From Nitrospira sp. (GTDB taxonomy: Bacteria; Nitrospirota; Nitrospiria; Nitrospirales; Nitrospiraceae), in contig JAFEBL010000001.1 in the NCBI GenBank assembly GCA_018242665.1, forward strand, positions 62,001 to 126,000: a stretch of 64,000 nt of DNA, read 5' to 3'. Positions 8,635 to 16,249 of the stretch are shown here, piece after piece; within the stretch, counting starts at the first letter, position 1, and each line of letters starts with the position of its first letter. The notes beneath the pieces are model-generated. The model made no database searches and was not told the origin of the DNA. It worked only from the letters and a program-made list of their open reading frames with translations. The translations under genes were made by a program, and so were the position numbers.

Positions 8635-10623
8635 ATGCTGAACATGACCCATTCCATATTTGATGTGCGAATAGCGACGCGACTGTTCATCTCGATCCTG
8701 TGTCTCGCGCTGCACGCCTGGTGGGTTCCGTCGATTGCGGCCTCTGCCGCTCCTACGCTGACGGATCACAGTCAGCAGGGGCAAATAGACATCGAGTTCA
8801 GTCTATCGGCAGTCAATGGGACCGGCGGGACCTCTGTTCCCGTCGAAGCAGGAAACGATGCGCTCGCCACATTGCGCCTCCGTGACCTCCGAACCGGAAG
8901 GCCGCTGACCGGATTGTCTCCGAAGGCGTGGATGGCGCTCCGGCGTTCGGAAATGGTGGCAGGAGAAACGGCCTGTGCAGACAAAGTGAGGAATTTCCTT
9001 GGCGGCAATCTCAGTGCGCGAGCGGATGTGGATCTCAATAGTTCACTCCTGTTCGTGCTCAATCACGACAAGACGATCTCGGTCATCAATCCGCTTATCG
9101 CGCTGAGTCGGACGAAATTGGAAAATATGATTCAGCTACCCGGTGACGGGTCGGACTGGGTCCTGTCACGGGACAAGAACCATTTGTATGTGACGATACC
9201 GGACCAGGCGACCGTGTCGGTCATTGATACGCGCACGCGAAAGATCGAGAGCCAAATTCCAACTGGTGCGGAAAGTCAGCCAAGGCGAATCGCCCTTCAT
9301 CCAAATGGACGTTATATATGGGTTGGGCTGGACGGATCAGAATTTGTAGCAGTGATCGATACGACTAGGAATGAACTCACGACAAAGGTTCATGTTGGGC
9401 GCGGGTTGCACGCGATCGCCTTCACGTCGGATGGGCGGTACGCGTTGATCACTAACAGTGAGAGTGACTCGGTGTCGATTGTGGATACAACCAACTGGAA
9501 ACCGAGCCACGAGATTGCAGTCGGCAAGACGCCAGTTGCCGTCGCGACAAGTCTGGCGGGTGGTCGGGGCTATGTGGCTTCGCTCAATGACAACTATCTC
9601 GCTGTGATTGATGTCCAAAATCAGGACATGCTCTCGGCCATTTCAACAAAGCCTGGGACGACTGTGGTACACATGGAGCCGGAAGGACGATTCCTCTTTG
9701 CGCTCAACCAACTGACCAGCACAGTTTCTGTCGTAGACACCACGACAAACAAGATTGCTCTCACAAGTTCTGTGGTTAAGGAGCCGGATCAAGTCTCGTT
9801 CACCAAACAGTTTGCCTATATCCGAGGGTTAGGTTCCGAAAAAGTCTCATTGATCGAGCTGGGAGAATTACGGAAAGGACGGTTGGTGCCAGTCGAAGTG
9901 CAGATAGGGCAATCAGCCCCAGCGGCATTGCCGGATCAAATTGGGGTTGCTGCGATGATGGCGCCGGCCTTGGAAGGACACGGGATGATGATCGCCAGCG
10001 CACCTGACAAGACCATCTACTATTATATGGAAGGGATGATGGTGCCGATGGGCACCTTCCAAACGTACCAGCGATTTCCTCGCGCATTGATAGCGGTGGA
10101 TCGGGGTTTGACGGAAACAGCTCCAGGGAGCTATTCCACGACTGTGCATCTGTCAAAAGAAAGTGGACGTTTTGATGTGCCGGTCTTCATCGATCATCCA
10201 CGCGTGATGACTTGTGTTCAAGTGACGGTACGCCCTTCGCCCGAGATGGAGCATAAACGCAGCAAGAATGAATTGACCATCGAATCCCTTTTCGCAGACA
10301 AAGACATTACGGCCGATTCTCCTACCGCATTGCGATTCCGGGTCACTGAAACAGCGACCAAACAACCTGTAAGCGGGATTGCCGATCTGCAAGTGCTGGT
10401 TTTCCAACCACCGGGGACATGGCAACATCGAGGTTGGGCTCGCGATCTTGGCAACGGACTCTACGAAGTCTCAGAGCAATTTCCACGAGGTGGACAGTAT
10501 CAAGTCATGGTGCGAGTACCATCCAAGGGATTGACGTTCGACTCTAAGTCGCAGGTTGCCCTGACTGTCCACGAGAGATCCAAGTCTGGATCTGTTTCGG
10601 ACCGCGCCGCAAAACGGGATTAG
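8635..10623 (+). CDS. Secreted YVTN-type beta-propeller protein
   Basis: The protein has 662 residues from the ATG at 8635, which is preceded by AGAGGTG at good spacing. An in-frame GTG at 8608 overlaps the oxidase stop but would put a long polar stretch ahead of the signal peptide. The signal peptide spans about residues 10-38 (hydrophobic core, then AASA). Residues ~110-410 form repeated propeller blades with phrases such as VSVIDT, ALITNSESDSVSIVDT and RGYVASLNDNYLAVIDV, typical of YVTN/cytochrome-d1-like propellers. No CxxCH haem motif is visible, so it is probably not a cytochrome. A beta-rich C-terminal region with Met-rich patches (MMAPALEGHGMMIA, MEGMMVPMG) might bind metal. The gene starts 14 bp after the oxidase stop, so a shared operon and an extracytoplasmic partner role are likely. 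Confidence 0.85.
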   Translation: MLNMTHSIFDVRIATRLFISILCLALHAWWVPSIAASAAPTLTDHSQQGQIDIEFSLSAVNGTGGTSVPVEAGNDALATLRLRDLRTGRPLTGLSPKAWMALRRSEMVAGETACADKVRNFLGGNLSARADVDLNSSLLFVLNHDKTISVINPLIALSRTKLENMIQLPGDGSDWVLSRDKNHLYVTIPDQATVSVIDTRTRKIESQIPTGAESQPRRIALHPNGRYIWVGLDGSEFVAVIDTTRNELTTKVHVGRGLHAIAFTSDGRYALITNSESDSVSIVDTTNWKPSHEIAVGKTPVAVATSLAGGRGYVASLNDNYLAVIDVQNQDMLSAISTKPGTTVVHMEPEGRFLFALNQLTSTVSVVDTTTNKIALTSSVVKEPDQVSFTKQFAYIRGLGSEKVSLIELGELRKGRLVPVEVQIGQSAPAALPDQIGVAAMMAPALEGHGMMIASAPDKTIYYYMEGMMVPMGTFQTYQRFPRALIAVDRGLTETAPGSYSTTVHLSKESGRFDVPVFIDHPRVMTCVQVTVRPSPEMEHKRSKNELTIESLFADKDITADSPTALRFRVTETATKQPVSGIADLQVLVFQPPGTWQHRGWARDLGNGLYEVSEQFPRGGQYQVMVRVPSKGLTFDSKSQVALTVHERSKSGSVSDRAAKRD

Positions 10624-10734
10624 GAATTCCCCCATTCCAGTCGGGCCGGGCTCCCAGACCGCCTACTATGAACCCACGGAAAAGCTTGGCTACCACAAGC
10701 GCGACCTCAAAAGGCTCGCGACGCGCGTATAGGG

Positions 10735-10992
10735 TCAATCGTTGCTGATCGCGGTCGCTTTCACGAATTCCCGCCCGGTCCGTCCATTATTGGGATAGAC
10801 CACGCCGCCGGGATCCTCCATGCGGGCCGGGACTTTTCCGCCATACTGCTCAGGGCCACGCGTGCGCTCCTCGGGGACAGCCGGCATGAGGAGATTGTGG
10901 AACCGGACCTCAAGACAGTCTCCCTCGTTGACTCGCAGCACAAGTGGCCTGGGCCGCTCGAGTGACGGAGAGTAGCACGTAGACTCTCGCAA
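10735..10992 (-). pseudogene. Fragment of a second multicopper oxidase gene
   Basis: The minus-strand frame contains RPRPLVLRVNEGDCLEV followed by F-NLL. This is nearly identical to the first-domain segment RPRPLVLRVNEGDCLQV of the intact oxidase (about residues 121-137) and then diverges. Only some 85 codons are open, and there are no copper-site motifs, no signal sequence and no continuation on either side. It is therefore a leftover of a paralogous oxidase gene in the opposite orientation, next to the intact TIM-barrel-like gene. This matches the pseudogene at the left edge and suggests that an oxidase plus TIM-barrel pair was once duplicated or inverted here. Confidence 0.75.
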
Positions 10993-11292
10993 AGGATGGC
11001 GACGCCAGACGAGTTGAACGCGTTGACTTCGTTGCTAATCAGCTGTGGATGGAAGGCGATGCAGGAACAGACAGGAGCCTGGAGATTGGAAATCCAACCA
11101 AATCGGCACCATCGCTTCCGATCATCAAATCAGGTACAACCAGGACTGATCAGATACAGTTAAGGAGAGTCGCGAGCCGGCTTGTGATCTGGTGCGTACG
11201 TAGTACAACGTTTGATGGGAGCGAAGTGCGCGGAGAACCTCTTGAGGTGATGAATCGGAGCGGATGAGACCGAGCGTGTCACTAGCTCTGCG
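10993..11292. other. Non-coding stretch between the oxidase fragment and the TIM-barrel-like gene
   Basis: No credible gene was found; the plus-strand frame at 11049-11267 has no recognisable protein features. No terminator with a T-run is visible after the minus-strand gene ending at 11293. It is probably decayed sequence left by the same rearrangement that produced the oxidase fragment. Confidence 0.4.
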
Positions 11293-12471
11293 CTACTCCA
11301 CGCAGCCCTGATAGGCTTTCGGACAGGAGGCATCGAGCCCACCGGCCGCGTTCCCCTGGAGCGGAAGTTTTCGCATCTCTTCCAGAACCTGCTGAAAATG
11401 GCCGGGCGCGCGCGTCCAAAACAGATAGTTGGCCCGGAGACGGTCACGGCCGAATGCGAGCAGTTCGGCGATGGCCGGTACCCGCCCCTTGCCATCATGC
11501 CGGGTGTTGTCGTAATTCGCCTGCATGACTGACGGCGTCAGGGGAATCACGCCCGACATGTGGGGGTAATAGTAATAGACTCCCTTGGGTTTATTCGGAT
11601 GATCGAAGTTCAACCCCGGGTCGTCGAGAAAAATGTCCGGCCCACCCAATCCAGTGCCAATCGTGCGCATGTGATCAATGAAACCGGCCAGCATTTCTCG
11701 CGGATAATTCACGAACTGGTAGGTCACGGTGTTGGGGAAGGACGTGCGCATCTGCCGCTGCACGTCGAGCAGATTGTCGTAAAATTTTTCGGTATCGTGA
11801 CTGGAGAGGAGCTCGATCGGCTGCCCTAAAGCCGTTTCCGGAAGACCGATCCCTTCAAAGTTCGCATGACCGTTGAAACGTTTTCCGAGCTCGGCCAGCA
11901 GTCCCATCAACCGATCGCGCACGCCCGAGTTCCACAACTTGAGGTTGTACCCGCGCAGAGCACTCTGACCGAATGTGCTGAACGGAAAGGCGCCGCCTTC
12001 ATAGGATTCCGTTCGCATGTAGTTCGGCACCGGCAGATGTTTCGGGTTGAACGACTTCAATTCCAGCAGGATCACCAGATGCTTGTTCGAGGGTGTCAGC
12101 TCCGCGAGGATCTGGTCGATTCCCGTAAAGTCATACCGCCCCTCCTCAGGTTCCAGATCTGGCCACAAAAACCGCACCTGCAAACCACGGAGAGCAGGTG
12201 TGGCTTTGAGCTCGGCATAGACCTGCGCCATGATCATTGGATTCGTCCGCATGAAGGTCATCGGCGCGTAATAGTGCCCCGGATGCCACTTCACGACCCC
12301 CGGCGTCCTCGGCACCTCGGCGGCAACCGCTGCGTCCCTCCCAATCCACGCCCACGACAGGCCCACAAGAGCGAGCAGGATCAGACGGAGGCGCGGTGGC
12401 AGAGATTTCATGCCGCCAGAATCCTGGGAGGCTCCTTTACGTAGAGACAATCCATTCGCTATCTCGTGCAT
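11293..12471 (-). CDS. Secreted TIM-barrel (glycoside-hydrolase-like) protein
   Basis: The protein has 392 residues from the ATG at 12471, which follows AAAGGAG closely. A later ATG at 12411 would give a more compact signal peptide but lacks a nearby ribosome-binding site. A hydrophobic export segment (LRLILLALVGLSWAWIG) ends near an Ala-rich cleavage region. The mature part has the strand-loop phrases of a (beta/alpha)8 barrel: LQVRFLWPDLEPEEGRYDF, HLVILLELK, then FEGIGLPETALG. The E-P-EEG-YDF pattern is common in clan GH-A-like hydrolases, and Glu in GLPETALG could be the acid/base residue. The exact family and substrate are not recognised. A decayed copy lies at 1-297 and an oxidase fragment directly downstream, so it may belong to the same accessory module as the multicopper oxidase. 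Confidence 0.75.
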   Translation of the reverse strand: MHEIANGLSLRKGASQDSGGMKSLPPRLRLILLALVGLSWAWIGRDAAVAAEVPRTPGVVKWHPGHYYAPMTFMRTNPMIMAQVYAELKATPALRGLQVRFLWPDLEPEEGRYDFTGIDQILAELTPSNKHLVILLELKSFNPKHLPVPNYMRTESYEGGAFPFSTFGQSALRGYNLKLWNSGVRDRLMGLLAELGKRFNGHANFEGIGLPETALGQPIELLSSHDTEKFYDNLLDVQRQMRTSFPNTVTYQFVNYPREMLAGFIDHMRTIGTGLGGPDIFLDDPGLNFDHPNKPKGVYYYYPHMSGVIPLTPSVMQANYDNTRHDGKGRVPAIAELLAFGRDRLRANYLFWTRAPGHFQQVLEEMRKLPLQGNAAGGLDASCPKAYQGCVE

Positions 12472-12789
12472 ATGTCTCCTTTCCGAGCAGGTCTGCTGCG
12501 AGTGAGAGACCGCGATGGCTCTCACGGAAGGCGACATGCTAGCACGGGAGGCCCCTGTCGTACTGTCCTGTGCGGTTCCGTCCTGATGTAGTGGAGTCGA
12601 TGAGGAAGATTGGCCCTCTATCCTCATGCAGATTGAGGGCAAGTGGACGAGATGGATACGTAGTCAGTTGGACAGTGAGTGAGGGACTCTCAAGAAGACC
12701 GGCAAGCAGTAGTAACGTGGTCTCTGCTCAAACTTAGCACGAACCGACGACGCTCTCGCGCCGCCGGTTCGCCACAGAAACCATCCCGC
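12472..12789. other. Intergenic region with the terminator hairpin of the nirA-CBS operon
   Basis: The region lies between the end of the CBS gene and the start of the TIM-barrel-like gene, both on the minus strand. It contains the hairpin at 12742-12769 and the ribosome-binding site of the downstream gene. No further gene is supported: an upstream extension of the TIM-barrel frame to 12642 lacks a start context and would add a long Ser-rich stretch ahead of the signal peptide. Confidence 0.5.
12742..12769 (-). terminator. Hairpin with GNRA loop downstream of the CBS gene
   Basis: On the minus strand a 12-bp stem (two G-U pairs) closes a GAGA tetraloop, 20 bases after the stop codon at 12790. 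The following sequence CGTGCTAAGTTTG has only a weak U-run, so it could be a modest terminator or an mRNA 3'-end stabiliser. It ends the cynS-nirA-CBS transcription block. Confidence 0.55.
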
Positions 12790-13566
12790 CTATAGTTCCA
12801 GCATTTTTTGATATGCGCGCAAGAGGTCGCCTACCGACAACACTCCGATGATCGTGCCGTCTTCCGTCACCGGCAGGTGACGGATCCCCTCTTTCTTCAT
12901 CAGCCGGAGAGCCTCTTTGACAGACTCGCTGTCTTCAATGGTGATGACCGCCTTGCTCATGCACGACATGACCGTCGTGGTGTTTGGATCTAACCCCTTC
13001 GCCACGGCCTTGCGGCTCAGATCGGTATCCGTAATGATGCCGAGATAGCGGGAGCCATCGTCGACGAGCAAGGATCCGATGCGCCATTTCTGTAGCAACC
13101 GACCGGCTTCCTTGATCGACGCGCTCTTATGGACGCTTCTGACCTCGGACGACATAAACTCCGCTACCGTGCGGCCATCGATCCGCTCGCCGAGCGTGCG
13201 CCGCCAGTCGCGGCCGATCCTGGTGCTGCGCTTCAGCTCAAGCTGAGCCAGACAACTCTCCAACACCTGCTTGCGTTGGTGCAGGCTCTCACGATCGAGA
13301 TTGTGCGCGCCCGCTTCCTGTGCCTCCTCCGGAAGAATCGCTGCCTCGCCAAGTTTGGCATACTGATAGGCTTCGAGTTCCTCAGAAGCTCCGCCGAACG
13401 CATCACTCAGCAGTTCCTCGGCCTGCTCGTCAAACGCGTCCAGCGAGGCATTGCCCTTCCGTCTCGACAAAAAGATTTGAAAGGTCCCCAATGTCTCCCG
13501 GACGTCTTCGATCTGCCGGCTGAGCACATCAGCCGGTTCCTGGCTCACCTTGAGTTTCTTCGCCAT
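12790..13566 (-). CDS. CBS-domain pair protein
   Basis: The protein has 258 residues from the ATG at 13566 (MAKKLKV), preceded by AAGGAGG; an upstream in-frame extension to 13617 has no such site. The N-terminal ~120 residues are charged, Glu-rich and probably helical. Two CBS motifs follow, at about residues 140-195 (FMSSEVRSVHKSASIKEA through GIITDTDLS) and 200-256 (VMSCMSKAVITIEDSESVKEA through GVLSVGDLL). CBS pairs bind adenosine nucleotides and sense energy state; no enzymatic domain is attached. It is the last gene of the cynS-winged helix-nirA block, 60 bp after nirA, so it may report energy status to nitrogen assimilation. That link is inference. Confidence 0.85.
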   Translation of the reverse strand: MAKKLKVSQEPADVLSRQIEDVRETLGTFQIFLSRRKGNASLDAFDEQAEELLSDAFGGASEELEAYQYAKLGEAAILPEEAQEAGAHNLDRESLHQRKQVLESCLAQLELKRSTRIGRDWRRTLGERIDGRTVAEFMSSEVRSVHKSASIKEAGRLLQKWRIGSLLVDDGSRYLGIITDTDLSRKAVAKGLDPNTTTVMSCMSKAVITIEDSESVKEALRLMKKEGIRHLPVTEDGTIIGVLSVGDLLRAYQKMLEL

Positions 13567-13626
13567 ATGGCCTCCTTGTTGAGCCGGCAGAATAACGCAA
13601 GTCCGGCATCGGCTCAAGCCTCTCCC

Positions 13627-15231
13627 TCATACCGAGAAGGGCTGCGGCGTGAGGCCTGGCAAGGCGGTGGTGCTGTCGCTGTCCGATGCCGCCTTCACCG
13701 TGCCGGAGACCTTGGGCATAACCTTTCCGCGGACCCGATGCATTTTGTCCCGCGTATGATACGGCATCAGATTTTCCAGGACCGCTGGAAGTTTATCGCA
13801 GGGCACATCCTCCATGATCTTCGTGGCTGGCTTCGGATCCGGCCCCGACCGGCCGCCGACAAAAATATCGACGGCGTCGACGACTTTTCCGTTCACCCGG
13901 GCCTTTTTCCCGAGCAATCCGATATCCGCCACGAGATGATTGCCGCAACCGGCCGGACAGCCGGACCAATGGAGGGTGATCGGTTTGAGTCCTTCGCCGA
14001 GTTTGCGCTCCAGGGCACTGGCTGTCTCCACGGCGCGCCGCTTCGTCTCGATCACCGCCAGATTGCAGTAATCGCTGCCGACACAACTTACCAGTCCTTT
14101 GTAGAGCGGAGACGGGTTATACGCGAATTGTTTGACCAGCGGCTCTTCCGCCAGTTCGCCCACCAGCCGGTCGCTGATATGGGGGATGACGAACGCTTGC
14201 GCGGGCGACAGTCGCACTTCACCCGTCCCATAGCGCTCCGCTAACCCGGCGATGCCGCGCAACTCGGCCGCCTTGATTCGTCCCACCAGCACTTTGAGTC
14301 CGATATAGTTCATGCCACGTTGTTTTTGCCGGAAGATGCCGATGTGATCGCGTTCTGCCGTCGCCCTGGCATCAACGCCCGCACCCGGCAGCGCCCGCCC
14401 CATACGTACCTCTACCTCATGTCGCAGCCGAGCCTCACCCCACGCCTCCACCAAAAATGCGAACCGCGCCTGCGTACGATTTTCGCGTGGCCCGTGGTCT
14501 CGATAGATGAGCAAGAGCGTGCGGCACACGTCAAAGGCCTCCGCCGGATTGACAAACATGTCCAGCGAACTGGCGATACGATACCCGCCGGAGCCCAACT
14601 TTCCGCCGACCAGCACGTTGTAGCCGTAACATTTGTCATGCCCCAAGTCGTGATAGGCCGGCACCAATGCGATGTCTTGTGTCTCCGTGTGAAGACAATT
14701 GTCCGCGCAGCCGGTCACGGCGATGTTGCACTTGCGCGGGAGATTCGTATAGGCCGGGTTGCCCAACACCTCTCGATTGATGGCACTCACAATGTCCGTA
14801 CCATCCAGCAACTCATTGGGATTCAGGCCCGCCACCGGACAGGTCATCACGTTGCGCACCGTGTCCATGCCGGTTTGCATGGACGTGAGCCCGACCTCTT
14901 CCAGCTTGGCAAACACCGTCGGCACGGCCGCGATCGTCATGTGCCGCACTTGCACTTGTTGGCGGGTCGTGACATCGATCACGCCGTTGCCATGCGCCAG
15001 GGCGATGTCCGCCAGCGCGTGGAGTTGAGCCGCCGTCGTGTGGCCGCCTGGCATCCGCACCCGCAACATGAAGAAACCCGGCGTGGGATTACGTAAAAAC
15101 AGGCCGTACCATTTCAATCGTTGAATATCGTCTTCTGGAATCGCCTCCCACCCCACTTGTGCATAGTGTGCCAGCCTGTCACGAACCGTTAATCCGTCCC
15201 CCTCCGACTTAATCGCTTCAATTTTGCTCAT
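13627..15231 (-). CDS. nirA: Ferredoxin-type nitrite reductase (assimilatory, siroheme / 4Fe-4S)
   Basis: The 534-residue protein belongs to the nitrite/sulfite reductase family, which reduces nitrite to ammonium with six electrons in the cytoplasm. It has the duplicated ferredoxin-like half-domain plus siroheme-domain layout, seen in MLRVRMPGG near the N-terminus and VTTRQQVQVRH (arginine-rich siroheme pocket). The Cys ligands of the cluster/siroheme centre are CVGSDYC (Cx5C) and CPAGC (Cx3C) in the C-terminal half. The ATG overlaps the stop of the upstream winged-helix gene (TGATG), so the two are translationally coupled. A GTG three bases earlier is an alternative start. It follows cyanase in the operon, so both cyanate and nitrite feed the ammonium pool. 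Control by the leader upstream of cynS is inferred. Confidence 0.9.
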   Translation of the reverse strand: MSKIEAIKSEGDGLTVRDRLAHYAQVGWEAIPEDDIQRLKWYGLFLRNPTPGFFMLRVRMPGGHTTAAQLHALADIALAHGNGVIDVTTRQQVQVRHMTIAAVPTVFAKLEEVGLTSMQTGMDTVRNVMTCPVAGLNPNELLDGTDIVSAINREVLGNPAYTNLPRKCNIAVTGCADNCLHTETQDIALVPAYHDLGHDKCYGYNVLVGGKLGSGGYRIASSLDMFVNPAEAFDVCRTLLLIYRDHGPRENRTQARFAFLVEAWGEARLRHEVEVRMGRALPGAGVDARATAERDHIGIFRQKQRGMNYIGLKVLVGRIKAAELRGIAGLAERYGTGEVRLSPAQAFVIPHISDRLVGELAEEPLVKQFAYNPSPLYKGLVSCVGSDYCNLAVIETKRRAVETASALERKLGEGLKPITLHWSGCPAGCGNHLVADIGLLGKKARVNGKVVDAVDIFVGGRSGPDPKPATKIMEDVPCDKLPAVLENLMPYHTRDKMHRVRGKVMPKVSGTVKAASDSDSTTALPGLTPQPFSV

Positions 15232-15425
15232 CACGCGCCCCCCAATGCGACGGAATAGTCTGGTCCGGATTTTCTCAACACCACTGCGCCCTCCCGACTC
15301 AATCGATCGACGACCAGTAAGACCTGCGATGCGCTGAGACCGGAAAGGGCCATCAATTCCTCGAATGACTTGGGGGTCTGCCGCCTCAAAAGCGTCAGCA
15401 CTGCGGTTTCTTCATTCGTCTTCAT
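15231..15425 (-). CDS. Small winged-helix protein between cyanase and nitrite reductase
   Basis: The 64-residue protein consists of one helix-turn-helix unit: a helix (AVLTLLRRQ), FEELMALSGLSASQVLLVVDRLSREGAVVL with the turn at SGLSAS, then a short beta wing (RKSGPDYSVALGG). It resembles the DNA-binding part of DprA/MarR-like winged helices without a sensing domain. Its stop overlaps the nirA start. It could be a dedicated regulator or accessory factor of nirA. I do not recognise a named family, but coding is well supported by the translational overlap and the coherent fold pattern. Confidence 0.75.
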   Translation of the reverse strand: MKTNEETAVLTLLRRQTPKSFEELMALSGLSASQVLLVVDRLSREGAVVLRKSGPDYSVALGGA

Positions 15426-15478
15426 GGTCTCCTCCCTCCATCTCCGTGCCGTCTCAGCGGCATCATCCGACTCATCAA

Positions 15479-15919
15479 TTAGAACGTTTTGTATTCAAGC
15501 CACTTGCCGTTCAACGTGATCTTGCAACGGGCCTCTCCCTGGCTCCCCGTCACCTTCTCCATATCCAGCGTGAAATCGATGGCGCTCATGATCCCGTCCC
15601 CGAACATTTCGTTGGCCATCTCTCGCAAGGCATCGCCATACACCCCGATCACCTCCAGCAGCCGATACTTGAACGGGTCCGTCAGGTTGGGAAAGTCCGT
15701 CCGAACCGGAAAGGCACTCAAGGCCGCAACGTGATCCTTACTCAATCCCAGCAACGTGCCGACTTTCGCCGCCTCCGCCGGGGCGAGGCGGTGATTGCCC
15801 TGCAAGGCCGCCGCGACGAACGTCGGATTCTTCCCCACCTTCTTGGCCACTTCAGCAATGGTCACCTTCTTTTTCACCCGTTGCGCCTTGATTGCCTTCC
15901 GCATCGCATCCTTCTCCAT
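15479..15919 (-). CDS. cynS: Cyanate hydratase (cyanase)
   Basis: The 146-residue protein has the usual cyanase length. It converts cyanate and bicarbonate to ammonia and two CO2. Residues 1-80 form the N-terminal helical, HTH-like domain. The catalytic C-terminal domain contains YRLLEVIGVYG (Arg and Glu equivalent to E. coli Arg96 and Glu99) and GDGIMSAIDF (Ser equivalent to Ser122). The ATG at 15919 is preceded by AAAGGAG; a longer upstream frame runs into the leader hairpins and is not coding. Upstream lie a promoter and two consecutive terminator-type attenuators with ANTAR-like hairpins. Downstream are the winged-helix gene and nirA. Cyanase in nitrite oxidisers can supply ammonium to ammonia-oxidising partners; here its link with nirA and glnA points at least to assimilation. 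Confidence 0.95.
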   Translation of the reverse strand: MEKDAMRKAIKAQRVKKKVTIAEVAKKVGKNPTFVAAALQGNHRLAPAEAAKVGTLLGLSKDHVAALSAFPVRTDFPNLTDPFKYRLLEVIGVYGDALREMANEMFGDGIMSAIDFTLDMEKVTGSQGEARCKITLNGKWLEYKTF

Positions 15920-15973
15920 CTCGCTCTCCTTTGAATGGTGACTCTCTGCTAGCCTTCCCCACTCCCATGACAC

Positions 15974-16078
15974 AAAAAAAGACGCCCTCTTCCCCGCAGG
16001 GGGGAGGAGGACGTCTTTGTCCCATTCGGCGAGGTGATGATCCTCGTCTGTTATTGATGCGCCGACTTCACCGTCGGC
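15974..16078 (-). promoter_or_regulatory. Second ANTAR-type attenuator in the cynS leader
   Basis: On the minus strand, a hairpin GGGAC/GUCCU with loop AAAGAC lies at 16023-16008. Its 3' arm overlaps the 5' arm of a strong terminator (15974-16015: stem with GACGUCCUC/GAGGGCGUC and seven Us). The loop keeps A1 and G4. Upstream, a perfect 6-bp stem with a six-base loop GGUGAA (16078-16061) occupies the position of the first hairpin but has G at position 1. A further small hairpin lies at 16030-16046. The two-hairpin layout before a terminator is that of ANTAR-controlled leaders, with a less canonical first hairpin. It lies 55 bases before the cynS start codon, so readthrough is needed to express cynS and nirA. 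Confidence 0.75.
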
Positions 16079-16084
16079 AGAAAC

Positions 16085-16176
16085 AAAAAAGGCGTCCGCC
16101 ACTCTTGAAAGAATGACGGACGCCATTGTCCGTGTACGGTATGTGGTGCAGGTTCGAAATCAGGCGTCGTTGCCTG
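16085..16176 (-). promoter_or_regulatory. First ANTAR-type dual hairpin and terminator in the cynS leader
   Basis: On the minus strand, hairpin 1 (16176-16161) is CAGGC-AACGAC-GCCUG with a perfect stem. After 27 bases, hairpin 2 (16133-16116) is ACGGAC-AAUGGC-GUCCGU, also perfect. Both loops have six bases with A at position 1 and G at position 4, the determinants recognised by ANTAR proteins. The 3' part of hairpin 2 forms the 5' arm of the terminator at 16124-16085 (GGCGUCCGUC pairing with GGCGGACGCC, then six Us), so hairpin 2 and terminator are mutually exclusive. A promoter lies just upstream, with transcription predicted to begin about 13 bases before hairpin 1. Confidence 0.85.
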
Positions 16177-16195
16177 CTCTCACCCACGCACTGCA

Positions 16196-16224
16196 TGTAT
16201 ATCATCGCCTTCCGGATTCGTCAA
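16196..16224 (-). promoter_or_regulatory. Sigma-70-type promoter of cynS-nirA
   Basis: On the minus strand: -35 TTGACG (16224-16219), 17-bp spacer, -10 TATACA (16201-16196). It lies just after the glnA stop and directly before the first ANTAR hairpin. The -35 element forms one end of a perfect 18-bp palindrome (16219-16236, arm CGTCAAGCG), which could be a repressor or activator site. Confidence 0.7.
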
Positions 16225-16249
16225 GCGCGCTTGACGAGAAGGCAGATGC

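Noticed and set aside
11049..11267. 72-residue plus-strand frame
   Set aside because: No ribosome-binding site, no recognisable composition, lies in decayed sequence.
15974..16176. Guanidine-II (mini-ykkC) riboswitch
   Set aside because: The hairpins first suggested ACGR-loop pairs, but loops are six bases of pattern AANGRM with variable third base and overlap terminators, which fits ANTAR targets and not the conserved ACGR tetraloops.
15974..16176. CRISPR-like short repeats
   Set aside because: Repeated GGACAANG-CGTCC blocks are complementary hairpin arms with different stems and no regular spacers; no cas genes occur.
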